Assembly (NCBI GenBank): GCA_963800235.1
Contig: CAWDAD010000001.1
Location: 1,798,001 to 1,862,000, forward strand
Direction: 5' to 3'
Length of the DNA: 64,000 bases
Source of the DNA: CAVVNP01 sp963800235
Lineage (GTDB): Bacteria; Actinomycetota; Acidimicrobiia; Acidimicrobiales; Iamiaceae
Shown: one piece after another, positions 17,181 to 26,066 of the stretch
How the letters are laid out: each line of letters opens with the position of its first letter
How positions within the stretch are numbered: position 1 is the stretch's first letter
Program-made: the position numbers and the translations under genes
Notes under the pieces: generated by a model
Seen by the model: the letters and a program-made list of their open reading frames with translations, nothing else
The model's database searches: none
Told to the model about the DNA's origin: nothing

Positions 17181-18065
17181 CTACAGGTCGCGGACGATCT
17201 CGACCATGAGCTCGCCCGCCTCGGTGGGGTTGTTGCCCACCTTGACGCCGGCCTCGGTCAGCGCCTCCATCTTGGCCTGGGCGGTGCCCTTGCCCCCCGA
17301 CACGATGGCGCCGGCGTGGCCCATCTTCTTGCCCGGCGGGGCGGTGACGCCCGCGACGTAGGCGCTCACCGGCTTGGACATCTTCGAGGCGATGAACTCG
17401 GCGGCCTCCTCCTCGGCCGACCCGCCGATCTCGCCGATCAGCATGACCGCCTTGGTCTCGGGGTCGGCCTCGAACGCCTCGAGGCAGTCGATGAAGGTGG
17501 TGCCCGGCACCGGGTCGCCGCCGATGCCGACGCAGGTGGTGACGCCGATGTCCTGCAGCTTCAGCTCGTAGAGGGCCTGGTAGGTCAGGGTGCCGGACCG
17601 GCTGACGATGCCCACCGGGCCGCCGGGCTTGGCGATCTCGCCGGCGGTGATGCCGATGTTGCACTGGCCCGGGCTGATGATCCCGGGGCAGTTCGGCCCG
17701 AGGATGCGGGTGCCGGGGAAGTCGTCCTTCACCTTGTTGAAGAACCACGCCTCGTCCTGGGCCGGCACGCCTTCGGTGATCACGACCACCAGGTCCATGC
17801 CCGCCTCGGCCGCCTCCAGCACCGCCCCCTTGACGCCCGGGGCGGGGATGAAGACGCAGCTGGCGGTGGCGCCGGTGGCCTCCTTGGCCTCGGCGACCGA
17901 GGCGTAGATCGGCACGCCGTCCACGTCGGTGCCCGCCTTCTTCGGGTTGGTGCCGGCCACCACCTGGGTGCCGTAGTCGCGGTTGCGCAGGCCGTAGAAG
18001 CGGCCCTGGGAGCCGGTGAGGCCCTGGTAGACGACCTTGGTGGTCTCGTCGACGAAGATGCTCAT
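17181..18065 (-). CDS. sucD: Succinyl-CoA ligase alpha subunit
   Basis: SucD binds CoA and carries the phosphohistidine in succinyl-CoA synthetase, joining the TCA cycle to ATP or GTP formation. The 294-residue protein shows YQGLTGSQGRFYG (CoA-binding Rossmann), AGTNPKKAG, GPNCPGIISPG, GIVSRSGTLTYQ, and KMGHAGAIVSGGKG containing the phosphorylated His. ATG 18065 has a GAGAGGA ribosome site. sucC ends 41 bases upstream and the order sucC-sucD is conserved, so they form an operon. Confidence 0.96.
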   Translation of the reverse strand: MSIFVDETTKVVYQGLTGSQGRFYGLRNRDYGTQVVAGTNPKKAGTDVDGVPIYASVAEAKEATGATASCVFIPAPGVKGAVLEAAEAGMDLVVVITEGVPAQDEAWFFNKVKDDFPGTRILGPNCPGIISPGQCNIGITAGEIAKPGGPVGIVSRSGTLTYQALYELKLQDIGVTTCVGIGGDPVPGTTFIDCLEAFEADPETKAVMLIGEIGGSAEEEAAEFIASKMSKPVSAYVAGVTAPPGKKMGHAGAIVSGGKGTAQAKMEALTEAGVKVGNNPTEAGELMVEIVRDL

Positions 18066-18106
18066 GGGTTCGGTCCTCTCTTCCGTCGCTGGGTGACGGT
18101 GCGGCG

Positions 18107-19249
18107 CTAGCGGGCGGCCAGCTCGACCGCGGTGCGGGCCGCTTCGAGCATGGTGGGCTTGCTGATCAGGGACTCCGACTCGTGCTCGGCCAGGATCGAC
18201 CGGCCCTCCTCGGCGTTGGTGCCGTCGAGCCGGATCACGATCGGAGCGTCGATGCGCACCCGCTCGAGGGCGGCGACGATGCCGTTGGCGACCTCCTCGC
18301 CCTGGGTGATGCCGCCGAAGATGTTGATGAAGATCGACTGGACCTTCGGATCGTTGTTGATGACCTCGAGGGCGCCGGCCATGACCTCGGCGTTGGCCCC
18401 GCCGCCGATGTCGAGGAAGTTGGCCGGCGTGCCGCCGACCTGGTTGACCACGTCGACGGTGCTCATGGCGAGGCCGGCCCCGTTGGCGATCACGCCCACC
18501 GTGCCGTCGAGCCCGACGTACTGGAGGCCCTTGTCGTGGGCGGCCTCCTCGCGCTCGTCGCGCTCCTGGGTGGCCTCGAACTCCTCCCACTCGTGGCGGA
18601 AGGCGGCGTTGTTGTCGAGGGTGACCTTGGCGTCGAGGGCGTGCACCCGACCGTCGGGGGTGAGGATCAGCGGGTTGATCTCGACCAGGTCGGCGTCGCC
18701 CTCGGTGTAGGCCCGGTACAGCTTCCGGGCGATCTCCACCGTGCCCTCGGTCGCGGCGTCACCCAGGTGGGCATCGGCGACCCACTGCCGCGCCTGCTCC
18801 TCGGTGAGCCCGTCCACCGGGTCGATCCAGATCTTGGCGATGGCGTCGGGGTTCTCGACGGCGACGGTCTCGATCTCCACGCCGCCCTCGGCCGACAGCA
18901 TCCCGAGGTGCCGCTTGGCCGAGCGGTCGAGGGTGAAGCTGACGTAGTACTCCTCGGCGATGTCGGACGCCTTCTCGATCCACACCCGCTCGACGGTGTG
19001 GCCCTTGATGTCCATGCCGAGGATGTTCGAGGCGTGCTCGCGCACCTCCTCGGCGCTCTCGGCCAGCTTGATGCCGCCGGCCTTGCCGCGGCCGCCGACC
19101 TGGACCTGGGCCTTCACCACCACCGGGTAGTCGGCGAGGCGCTCGGCGATCTCGACCGCGTCGTCGACGGTCGTGGTGACGTCGCCGGGCGAGACGGGGA
19201 TGTCGAAGCTCGCGAAGAACTGCTTGCCTTGGTACTCGAACAGATCCAC
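18107..19249 (-). CDS. sucC: Succinyl-CoA ligase beta subunit
   Basis: The nucleotide-binding subunit of succinyl-CoA synthetase. The 380-residue product shows an ATP-grasp N-terminus (MDLFEYQGKQFF, VVVKAQVQVGGRGKAGG), LVEINPLI, and the C-terminal IGGGANAE and NIFGGITQGEEVANGI motifs. GTG 19249 is preceded by AAGGGAA. The preceding gene on the same strand is the B12-binding mutase domain, whose pathway (methylmalonyl-CoA to succinyl-CoA) supplies this enzyme's substrate. Confidence 0.96.
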   Translation of the reverse strand: MDLFEYQGKQFFASFDIPVSPGDVTTTVDDAVEIAERLADYPVVVKAQVQVGGRGKAGGIKLAESAEEVREHASNILGMDIKGHTVERVWIEKASDIAEEYYVSFTLDRSAKRHLGMLSAEGGVEIETVAVENPDAIAKIWIDPVDGLTEEQARQWVADAHLGDAATEGTVEIARKLYRAYTEGDADLVEINPLILTPDGRVHALDAKVTLDNNAAFRHEWEEFEATQERDEREEAAHDKGLQYVGLDGTVGVIANGAGLAMSTVDVVNQVGGTPANFLDIGGGANAEVMAGALEVINNDPKVQSIFINIFGGITQGEEVANGIVAALERVRIDAPIVIRLDGTNAEEGRSILAEHESESLISKPTMLEAARTAVELAAR

Positions 19250-19269
19250 GGTGGGTTCCCTTCAGCGGG

Positions 19270-19682
19270 TCAGTGGCCGGCCGGCTCCCGGGTGTCCAGG
19301 GCGTCGGCGAGCCAGCTGGTGATGGACGACATGGGAGTGCCCGGGGTGAAGACCTCGGCCACCCCCTTCTCCTTCAGGGCGGGGATGTCGGCGTCGGGGA
19401 TGATCCCGCCGCCGAACACCAGCACGTCGTCGAGCCCTCGCTCGGCGAGGGCCTCGACCACCTTCGGGAAGAGCGTGAGGTGGGCGCCGGAGAGCACCGA
19501 GAGCCCGACGGCGTCGGCGTCCTCCTGCAGCACGGCCTCGGCGACCTGCTCCGGCGTCTGGAACAGCCCGGTGTAGATGACCTCGAAGCCGGCGTCGCGC
19601 AGCGCGCGGGCGATGACCTTACCCCCCGGTCGTGCCCGTCGAGACCCGGCTTGGCCACGACGACCCGGTAGCGACGCTCCAC
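19270..19682 (-). CDS. Stand-alone cobalamin-binding domain (methylmalonyl-CoA mutase small subunit type), frameshifted
   Basis: Translation from GTG 19682 gives RYRVVVAKPGLDGHDRG and then leaves frame within a six-C run (plus strand about 19622-19627). One extra base restores GGKVIARALRDAGFEVIYTG and a 137-residue protein. The B12 signature is complete after correction: DGHDRG (DxHxxG), SVLSGAH (SxL) and VFGGGIIPD (GG). Proteins of this length form the small subunit of two-piece methylmalonyl-CoA mutases or related acyl-CoA mutases. The large subunit is not in the window. It lies 20 bases upstream of sucC on the same strand. Confidence 0.82.
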
Positions 19683-19736
19683 GTCGGGCGATCATAGGGT
19701 CGCCCTCCGACGCCGCCGAAAGGCGGACCACCTCGT

Positions 19737-19782
19737 TTCTCGGGACAACGGGCGCGTGGACGCGCGCCCCATGTCCCGAGAA
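19737..19782. repeat. 46-bp near-perfect palindrome between divergent genes
   Basis: TTCTCGGGACA (19737-19747) pairs with TGTCCCGAGAA (19772-19782). After a 2-base mismatch the inner GGGCGCG pairs with CGCGCCC (19750-19756 with 19763-19769). It lies between the B12-binding gene (minus) and the membrane protein gene (plus). It could be an operator, a cruciform or a dispersed intergenic repeat; sequence alone does not decide. Confidence 0.7.
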
Positions 19783-19854
19783 CGGTGCGATTCGGGGGGC
19801 CGGGTTCCGTCGTCGGCTGGGATCGGGCCGACCGGGCCGGGGATACTGGCGCCG

Positions 19855-20394
19855 ATGCCCGTCGCCCCCTCGTCGAACCACGCCGGCCGGGCCCTCCTGG
19901 TGGCCGGCGCGGCGCTGGTCGTGGTGCTCGGCGGGCTGTGGGCGGCGGCGGTGCTCTACAGCCACCAGGACGCGTCGAAGGTTCGTCTCGGCGACCAGAC
20001 CTTCCAGGCCGGGTCGGCCAGGAGCCGGGCCCGGGAGGTCGCCCAGCGGGGCCCCTTCCTGGTCCCCGACGCCTCGCCGGCCCACGACCGCGACATCATC
20101 GTCCAGCACCTGGGATCGAGCTACCGCACCGGCTGGTACGCGTTCGCCGCCCAGCCGCCCGGCCGGGCCCGCACCTGCACCTGGCAGTGGGCGGCCGCCG
20201 AGCACCGCTTCCACGCCGGGTGCGACCGCTCCCTGACCCTGCCCGCCGACGGGCGCGGCGCCACCCAGTACCCGGCCACCGTCGACAAGGACGGCAACCT
20301 CTCGGTCGACCTCAACGCCGCCACCCGCCGGACCACGACCACCACCAGCACCAGCACCACGGTGGTGATCACCGGGCGCGACACCTCCAGCTGA
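19855..20394 (+). CDS. Membrane-anchored hypothetical protein
   Basis: I do not recognise this 179-residue protein. It has one N-terminal membrane helix (about residues 12-35, ALLVAGAALVVVLGGLWAAA), then an extracytoplasmic domain with two Cys and several Trp/Tyr residues that may form a small disulfide-bonded fold. It ends in a Thr-rich tail. ATG 19855 is chosen over the upstream in-frame start at 19756 because it begins just before the membrane helix and a GATACT -10-like sequence precedes it by 8 bases. It is divergent from the B12-binding gene, with the palindrome between them. Confidence 0.6.
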   Translation: MPVAPSSNHAGRALLVAGAALVVVLGGLWAAAVLYSHQDASKVRLGDQTFQAGSARSRAREVAQRGPFLVPDASPAHDRDIIVQHLGSSYRTGWYAFAAQPPGRARTCTWQWAAAEHRFHAGCDRSLTLPADGRGATQYPATVDKDGNLSVDLNAATRRTTTTTSTSTTVVITGRDTSS

Positions 20395-20450
20395 CCCGGC
20401 GCCGGACGGGCGGTCGTGGCGCCCGGCCGCCGGCCCCCCGCTCGTCACGG

Positions 20451-21963
20451 CTAGCGGAAGAGGGACACGACCTCGCGGCGCTTGACCTTGTTGGTCGAGG
20501 TGCGGGGCAGCTCGTCGACCTCGAGGAAGCGGGTCGGCACCTTGTACCGGCTGAGCCGCTCCCCCGCCCACGACTTCAGCTCGTCGGAGGTCGAGCGCGG
20601 CGCCGTCGCGGCAGCGGAAGGCCGCCACCGGGACCTCGCCCTTGCGCTCGTCGGGGAGCGGCACCACCGCCGCCTCGACCACGTCGGGGTGCTCCTCGAG
20701 CGCCTGCTCGACCTCGACCGCGTAGACCGAGTAGCCGCCGGAGATGATGACGTCCTTCTGCCGGCCGGCGAAGAGCACGGTGCCCATCGGGCCCTTGCGG
20801 ACCAGGTCGCCGGTGCGCAGCCAGCCGTCGGGGGTGAGGGCCCCGGCGGTGGCGCCGGGATCGCCCCGGTAGCCCTTCAGCACCCCAGGACCCTTGATCA
20901 GCAGCTCGCCCACCGCCCCCTGGTGGACCTCGGTGCCGCCCTCGTCGACCACCTTGAACCGGTAGCCGGGGAGGGCGACCCCCATGCCGTCGCCCAGGCC
21001 GAGACCGAGGCCCGGCGGCGACAGCTTGGCCGCCACGCCGCCGCCGCTCTCGACCATGCCGTAGCCCTCGGCGAAGGCGGCTTGGCCGACCGACCCCACC
21101 AGCGGGAGGGTGGCGGTGGCCCCCAGCTTCTTGAACGTCGCCGCCAGCTCGGCCGGCATGGCGTCGGCGCCCGACAGCCACACCCGCACCGAGCCGAGGT
21201 CGCGCTGCTCGGCGCCGGCGTCGAGCAGCATCCGGTACATGGCCGGCACCCCGATGAACATGGTGGCCCGGCGGGACTCGATGGCGTCGAGGACGGCGGC
21301 GGCCCGGAAGCGGGGCAGGAAGTAGACCGGGATCCCGGCGGCGGCCAGGCCCAGCACCGACACGAACCCCATGATGTGGGCGGTCGGCAGCGCCATCACC
21401 GCCTCGTCGCGGCGCAGGCCGGCGGGCCACATCAGCGCCGACACCAGCTGGCCGACCAGGCTGCGGTTGGTGAGCTCGACCCCCTTCGGCTTGCCGGTGG
21501 TGCCCGACGTGTAGAAGAGGGCGCCGACGTCATCGGCGTCGGCGTCGACGGCGGTGCGGAGCGGCTCGCTCCCGTCCACGTCGCCGGCCCGGCGGAGCAC
21601 CAGGGACGCGCCCGAGTCGTCGACCACGTGGGCCAGCTCCGCCTTGGTCAGGGTCGGGTGGGCCGGTGCTGGGACGGCCCCGGCCCGGGCCACCGCCAGG
21701 CACAGCAGCACCTGCTCGTAGCCGCTGGCGGTGGCCACCACGACCACGTCGCCCGGCGTCGTCCTGGCCGCCACCCCGCCGGCCCAGCGGCGCACCCGCT
21801 TGGCCGCCTGGTTGTAGGTGAGCCGCAGCCCGCCGTCCTCCTCGACCAGCCGCCGGTCGCCGTGGATCGTCGCCAGCCGGTCCATCAGGGTGCCCAGCGT
21901 GAGGTCCCGCCGCAGCGCCAGGGCGGTGCGCTCGAACAGGGGGGCGACGATGTCCTTGACCAT
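20451..21963 (-). CDS. AMP-forming acyl-CoA ligase (fatty-acid-CoA ligase type), frameshifted near the 3' end
   Basis: An ANL-superfamily enzyme that activates a carboxylic acid through an acyl-AMP. It shows the P-loop YTSGTTGKPKGVELTNRSLV (about 168-187), GYGMVESGG, the GWLRTGDLV hinge region and DVIISGGYSVYAVEVE. The C-terminal lid leaves frame near 20595. Removing one base continues into DELKSWAGERLSRYKVP and the catalytic Lys in RTSTNKVKRREV, ending LFR at 20451, for 503 residues. Without the correction the reading frame runs on into noncoding sense far downstream. The substrate is not determined. Confidence 0.87.
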
Positions 21964-22053
21964 GCGGGCGGCTGCGTCCCTTCCTCGGCTTGACCGAGCG
22001 GTCAGGCTAGCCAGCGCCGTGGACGGCCTCGTCCGGCCGGAGGCGGCCGGCCG

Positions 22054-24318
22054 CTACAGCTTGGTGAGGGGCGCCCAGCTGAGGAGCAGGCGCTTCTCGC
22101 CGACCCCCGGGAAGCGCACCACCGCCTCGGCCTTGTCGCCGCTGCCCTCGAGGTGGAGGACGACGCCCTCGCCCCAGGAGCCGTGGCGCACGTCGTCGCC
22201 CACCTTCAGCCCCAGCGACTCGGCCCCGCTCGGCGTCGGCGACGATCGGCCCGACGACATCGCCGACTCGACCACCCGGTCGCGGTGGGCGGCGCTGCCC
22301 CGCCGGTCGCGGCCCCCCGCGCCGGCCGAGTAGGCCGAGCCGTCCCGGTAGGAGCCGGCGCCGCCCCACCCGCCGCTGCGGCGCGACGCCCGCCGGCTGC
22401 CGTGCTCCTGGCGGACCAGCGCCTCGGGGATCTCGTCGAGGAAGCGGCTCGGCGGGTTGTACTGGGTGGAACCGAACATGGTGCGGGCCCAGGCGTGGGT
22501 GAGGTACAGCAGCTCGCGAGCCCGGGTGATGCCCACGTAGGCCAGCCGCCGCTCCTCCTCGAGCTCGTCGGGCTCGCCCAGCGAGCGCAGGTGGGGGAAG
22601 ACGCCGTCCTCCATGCCGATGAGGAAGACGACCGGGAACTCGAGGCCCTTGGCCGAGTGCAGCGTCATGAGCAGCAGGGCGGACTCGTCGGGATCGAGGT
22701 CGTCGGTGTCGGACACCAGGGCGACCTGCTCGAGGAAGGCGTCCATGGTGTCGAACTCCTCGGCGGAGCCGATCAGCTCGGCCAGGTTCTCGAGCCGGCC
22801 CTCGGCCTCGATGCTGTGCTCGGCCTGCAGCTCGGCCACGTAGCCGCTGCGGTCGAGCAGCACCTTGAGCACCTCGGCCGGGCCCTCGTCGAGGCGGTCG
22901 CCGGCCTCGTCGATGACCGAGAGGAAGCGCTCGATGCCGCCCACCGCCCGGCCGCTCACCCCGGCTTCGTCGGCCCGGCGGAGGGCGTCGAGGAACCCGA
23001 CGTCGTTGGCGTTGGCCCAGGCGTCGAGCCGACCGACCGAGCTGTCGCCCACCCCCCGCTTGGGGGTGTTGAGCACCCGCTTGACCGACACCTCGTCGCT
23101 CGGGTTGACCACCGCCCGCAGGTAGGCGACCGCGTCCTTGATCTCGCGCCGGTCGTAGAAGCGGGTGCCGCCGACCACCTTGTACGGGATGCCGACCCGC
23201 ATCAGGTACTCCTCGAGCACCCGGCTCTGGGCGTTGGTCCGGTAGAAGACCGCCATGTCGCCCCACCGGTGGGTGCCGCCGTCGTGCAGCTTCGAGGCCT
23301 GGTGGGCGACCCACTGGGCCTCGTCGGCCTCGTCGTCGGCGTGGAACCGCACGATGGCGTCGCCCCGGCCCTGATCGGTCCACAGCTCCTTCGGCTTGCG
23401 GCCCAGGTTGTTGGCGATCAGCACGTTGGCGGCATCGAGGATGGTCTGGGTCGACCGGTAGTTCTGCTCGAGCACGATCACCGTGGTGTCGGGGAAGGCC
23501 TCCTCGAACTCGACGATGTTGCGGATGTCGGCGCCTCGGAAGCGATAGATCGACTGGTCCTGGTCGCCGACGACGCACACGTTGCGGTGCTCGGCGCCGA
23601 GGGCCAGCACCAGCTCGTTCTGCACCGGGTTGGTGTCCTGGTACTCGTCGACGAGCACGTGCCGGAAGCGCCGCTGGTAGTGGCCGAGCACCTCGGGCTC
23701 GGCCCGCAGCAGCTCGACGGTGACCGACAGCAGGTCGTCGAAGTCCATGGCGCCGGCCTTGCGCAGCCGGGCCTGGTACTCGCGGTACACGTCGGCGATG
23801 CGGCGCTCGAAGATGACGCGGGCCCGCTCGGCGTACTGCTCGACGGCCAGGCCCTCGTTCTTGGCGGCGCTGATGGTGGCGTGGACCGAGCGGGGCGGGA
23901 AGCGCTTGACGTCGATGTTGAGGTCGCGCAGCACGTAGCCCACCAGGCGGACGGCGTCGGCCTGGTCGTAGATGGTGAAGCTCGACGGGTAGCCGAGCCG
24001 GCCGGCGTCGCGCCGGAGCATCCGCACGCAGGCCGAGTGGAAGGTCGAGACCCACATCTTCTCGGCCACCGGTCCGACCAGGGCGCCCACCCGGTGCTTC
24101 ATCTCCTGGGCGGCCTTGTTGGTGAAGGTGATGGCGAGCACCTCGAACGGCGACAGCCCCTCGTGCTCGATGAGGTGGGCGATGCGATGGGTGAGGACCC
24201 GGGTCTTGCCCGACCCCGCGCCGGCCACCACGAGGAGCGGCCCCTCGGTGTGCACCACCGCCTCGCGCTGGGCGGGGTTGAGCCCGGCCAGCAGGTCGTC
24301 GGCGGGCGGGCGGGGCAT
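22054..24318 (-). CDS. pcrA: UvrD/PcrA-type ATP-dependent DNA helicase
   Basis: A 3'-5' superfamily 1A helicase of 754 residues. Motifs in order: LNPAQREAV (Q motif), AGAGSGKTRVL (Walker A), TFTNKAAQEMK, STFHS, VDEYQDTN (motif II), VGDQDQSIYRFRGA (motif III), EQNYRST (motif IV), TLHSAKGLEFPVVF (motif V) and EERRLAYVGITRA (motif VI). A Ser/Gly/Arg-rich linker precedes the C-terminal Tudor-like GDDVRHGSWGEGVV module that binds RNA polymerase in PcrA. ATG 24318 is chosen over the upstream in-frame start because a TAGGGT box lies 8 bases before it. Confidence 0.95.
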   Translation of the reverse strand: MPRPPADDLLAGLNPAQREAVVHTEGPLLVVAGAGSGKTRVLTHRIAHLIEHEGLSPFEVLAITFTNKAAQEMKHRVGALVGPVAEKMWVSTFHSACVRMLRRDAGRLGYPSSFTIYDQADAVRLVGYVLRDLNIDVKRFPPRSVHATISAAKNEGLAVEQYAERARVIFERRIADVYREYQARLRKAGAMDFDDLLSVTVELLRAEPEVLGHYQRRFRHVLVDEYQDTNPVQNELVLALGAEHRNVCVVGDQDQSIYRFRGADIRNIVEFEEAFPDTTVIVLEQNYRSTQTILDAANVLIANNLGRKPKELWTDQGRGDAIVRFHADDEADEAQWVAHQASKLHDGGTHRWGDMAVFYRTNAQSRVLEEYLMRVGIPYKVVGGTRFYDRREIKDAVAYLRAVVNPSDEVSVKRVLNTPKRGVGDSSVGRLDAWANANDVGFLDALRRADEAGVSGRAVGGIERFLSVIDEAGDRLDEGPAEVLKVLLDRSGYVAELQAEHSIEAEGRLENLAELIGSAEEFDTMDAFLEQVALVSDTDDLDPDESALLLMTLHSAKGLEFPVVFLIGMEDGVFPHLRSLGEPDELEEERRLAYVGITRARELLYLTHAWARTMFGSTQYNPPSRFLDEIPEALVRQEHGSRRASRRSGGWGGAGSYRDGSAYSAGAGGRDRRGSAAHRDRVVESAMSSGRSSPTPSGAESLGLKVGDDVRHGSWGEGVVLHLEGSGDKAEAVVRFPGVGEKRLLLSWAPLTKL

Positions 24319-24326
24319 CGTCGGCC

Positions 24327-24332
24327 ACCCTA
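24327..24332 (-). promoter_or_regulatory. -10 box of pcrA (TAGGGT), leaderless type
   Basis: TAGGGT on the minus strand ends 8 bases before ATG 24318. There is no ribosome site in between. Confidence 0.45.
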
Positions 24333-24485
24333 CCGGTGGCCTCCGACAGCCCCGGTGGCCTTCGTCACGGGAGGAGGAGGCCCCGCCGCATAACCTCGGG
24401 TGTCCGCAGGCGGCGGCGCCCACGTGCCGCCCACGCCGCTCGACCGCCCCCGTGCTCACCGTCAAGAAAGCAGCCTCGGCTGTCC

Positions 24486-25835
24486 GTGCAGGACCGATCC
24501 CCGAACCGATCGACCGGCTCCGGCGACCGTCGACCGCTCGACGACCACCTGGCCGGTGACCCCGCCGGTGTGCCGGCCGCCCCCTCCGGGACCGCCGACG
24601 AGCACCAGGCCGCCGACGAGCACCCGACGACCGACCAGCACCCCGGCGAGGGCGGCCGCGACGGCGAGCAGGTGGCCGGGGGCGAGGACGGGGGCCGGCG
24701 GAGCGAGCGCCAGAGCCGCGCCCGACGCTCGGTGAAGCGGACCATCTACCTCGTCGTCTTCCTGCTCGTCTTCATCAACCTGGTCCTGCCCCAGCTCGGC
24801 GACGCCCGCCGGGCGGCCGACCTGATCGACACCGTCAACCCGGCGCTGCTGCTGCTGGCCCTCGGTCTCGAGATCTGCGCGCTGGTGAGCTACGCCAAGC
24901 TGGCCCAGGCGGCGCTGCCGACCCGCCCCCACATCCCGCTGTTCACGGTCTTCCGGGTGCAGCTCGCCACCAAGTCCGTGACCAACCTGGTGCCGGCCGG
25001 CAGCGCCGCCGGCGGCGCTCTCGGCTACCGGCTGCTGAACGAGGGCGGCACCACCCCGGCCGGCGCCGGGTTCGCCATGGCCACCGTCGCCATCGGCTCC
25101 GCCGTGGTCCTGAACATCCTGCTCTGGCTCTCGCTCCTCATCTCGATCCCGCTCAACGGCTTCAACGCGTCGTACGGGTCCGCCGCCATCGCCGGGGTGG
25201 TGCTGATCGCCCTCTTCGCCTCGCTCATCGCCCTGCTGATGAAGGGCCAGGAGCAGGCCGAGCGGGTCGTGCGGGCCATCGTGCGACCCATCCCCTTCGT
25301 GAAGGAGGAGCCGGCGGCCCGCCTGCTCCGGCAGATCGCCAGGCAGCTCCACGAGCTGGCCGCCCGGCCCGACGTCGTCCGCCGCGGCGCGCTCTGGGCG
25401 GCCGCCAACTGGCTGTTCGACGCCGCCTCGCTGTGGGTCTTCCTCCGTGCCTTCGGCGCCACGGTGAACCCCGTCGACCTGCTGGTCGCCTTCGGCCTGG
25501 CCAACGTGCTGGCGGCGATCCCCCTCACCCCCGGCGGCCTGGGGGTGGTCGAGACGGTGCTGACCTCGAGCCTGGTGTTCTTCGGTCTCGAGCGGGGGGT
25601 GGCCGGCATCAGCGTGGTCAGCTACCGGCTGGCGGCGTTCTGGCTGCCGATCCCCCTCGGCGCCCTCGCCTACGTGAGCCTGAAGCTCGGCCCCGCGTCG
25701 CTGCGGGAGACGAAGCGGCTCGGCCGGCTCCGCGACCTGGCGGGCGAGGCCATCGAGCTCTCCGATCGCCACGTGTGGGACGACAGCGGCACCAACCCCG
25801 TCGTCCGCCCCACCGACCGCGTCCCCGACGCCTGA
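24486..25835 (+). CDS. YbhN/UPF0104-family membrane protein (flippase-like)
   Basis: The product (about 449 residues from GTG 24486) has a hydrophilic Asp/Glu/His-rich cytoplasmic N-terminus of about 85 residues. About eight transmembrane helices follow, with LVPAGSAAGGALGYRLL and the TPGGLGVVETVLTS motif typical of the lysylphosphatidylglycerol-synthase membrane domain (YbhN) family. Such proteins are linked to lipid flipping or polyprenyl glycolipid transport; the substrate here is unknown. The start is uncertain because several GTG codons follow without a clear ribosome site. The 167 bases upstream separate it from divergent pcrA. Confidence 0.75.
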   Translation: MQDRSPNRSTGSGDRRPLDDHLAGDPAGVPAAPSGTADEHQAADEHPTTDQHPGEGGRDGEQVAGGEDGGRRSERQSRARRSVKRTIYLVVFLLVFINLVLPQLGDARRAADLIDTVNPALLLLALGLEICALVSYAKLAQAALPTRPHIPLFTVFRVQLATKSVTNLVPAGSAAGGALGYRLLNEGGTTPAGAGFAMATVAIGSAVVLNILLWLSLLISIPLNGFNASYGSAAIAGVVLIALFASLIALLMKGQEQAERVVRAIVRPIPFVKEEPAARLLRQIARQLHELAARPDVVRRGALWAAANWLFDAASLWVFLRAFGATVNPVDLLVAFGLANVLAAIPLTPGGLGVVETVLTSSLVFFGLERGVAGISVVSYRLAAFWLPIPLGALAYVSLKLGPASLRETKRLGRLRDLAGEAIELSDRHVWDDSGTNPVVRPTDRVPDA

Positions 25836-25980
25836 CGGACAGGCCGAGCCAGCGCCGCCCGGTGGCCGGCATGCATATCGCCCCCGTCTAGCCACCCGCC
25901 GTGCCCGGCCGAGAACCAGACCGGTGACGCTGCGCAGGCGCCAGCGGGAGCAGCACGAAGGCGAGACCCATCATGGCGAA

Positions 25981-26013
25981 GCCAGCGCCGCCCAACAGGC
26001 GGCGCCCAGCAAC
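25981..26013. repeat. 33-bp intergenic repeat, copy 1 (hairpin-forming)
   Basis: Copy 1 of a 33-bp unit repeated with a 36-base period. It contains an 8-bp stem (25985-25992 with 25998-26005) and a CAACA loop. The right part CCCAGCAAC is identical in copy 2. Confidence 0.7.
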
Positions 26014-26016
26014 CCA

Positions 26017-26049
26017 GCCAGCGCCGCCCGAAGGGCGGCGCCCAGCAAC
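26017..26049. repeat. 33-bp intergenic repeat, copy 2 (hairpin-forming)
   Basis: Copy 2 differs from copy 1 only in and beside the loop. It forms a perfect 9-bp stem (26021-26029 with 26033-26041) around GAA. A partial third copy, GCCAGCGCCGCCC, lies at 25848-25860. The differences keep the stem paired, as expected of REP-like elements. Confidence 0.7.
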
Positions 26050-26066
26050 ACCGCGATACTTCCGCC

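Noticed and set aside
24336..24485. N-terminal extension of the YbhN-like protein from ATG 24336.
   Set aside because: The extra 50 residues are Arg/Pro-rich noncoding-type sequence overlapping the pcrA promoter region; GTG 24486 is a better start.
25836..26066. CRISPR array at the tandem 33-bp repeats.
   Set aside because: Only two and a half copies, nearly no spacer (3 bases), and each copy is itself a hairpin with GC-rich arms. No cas genes.
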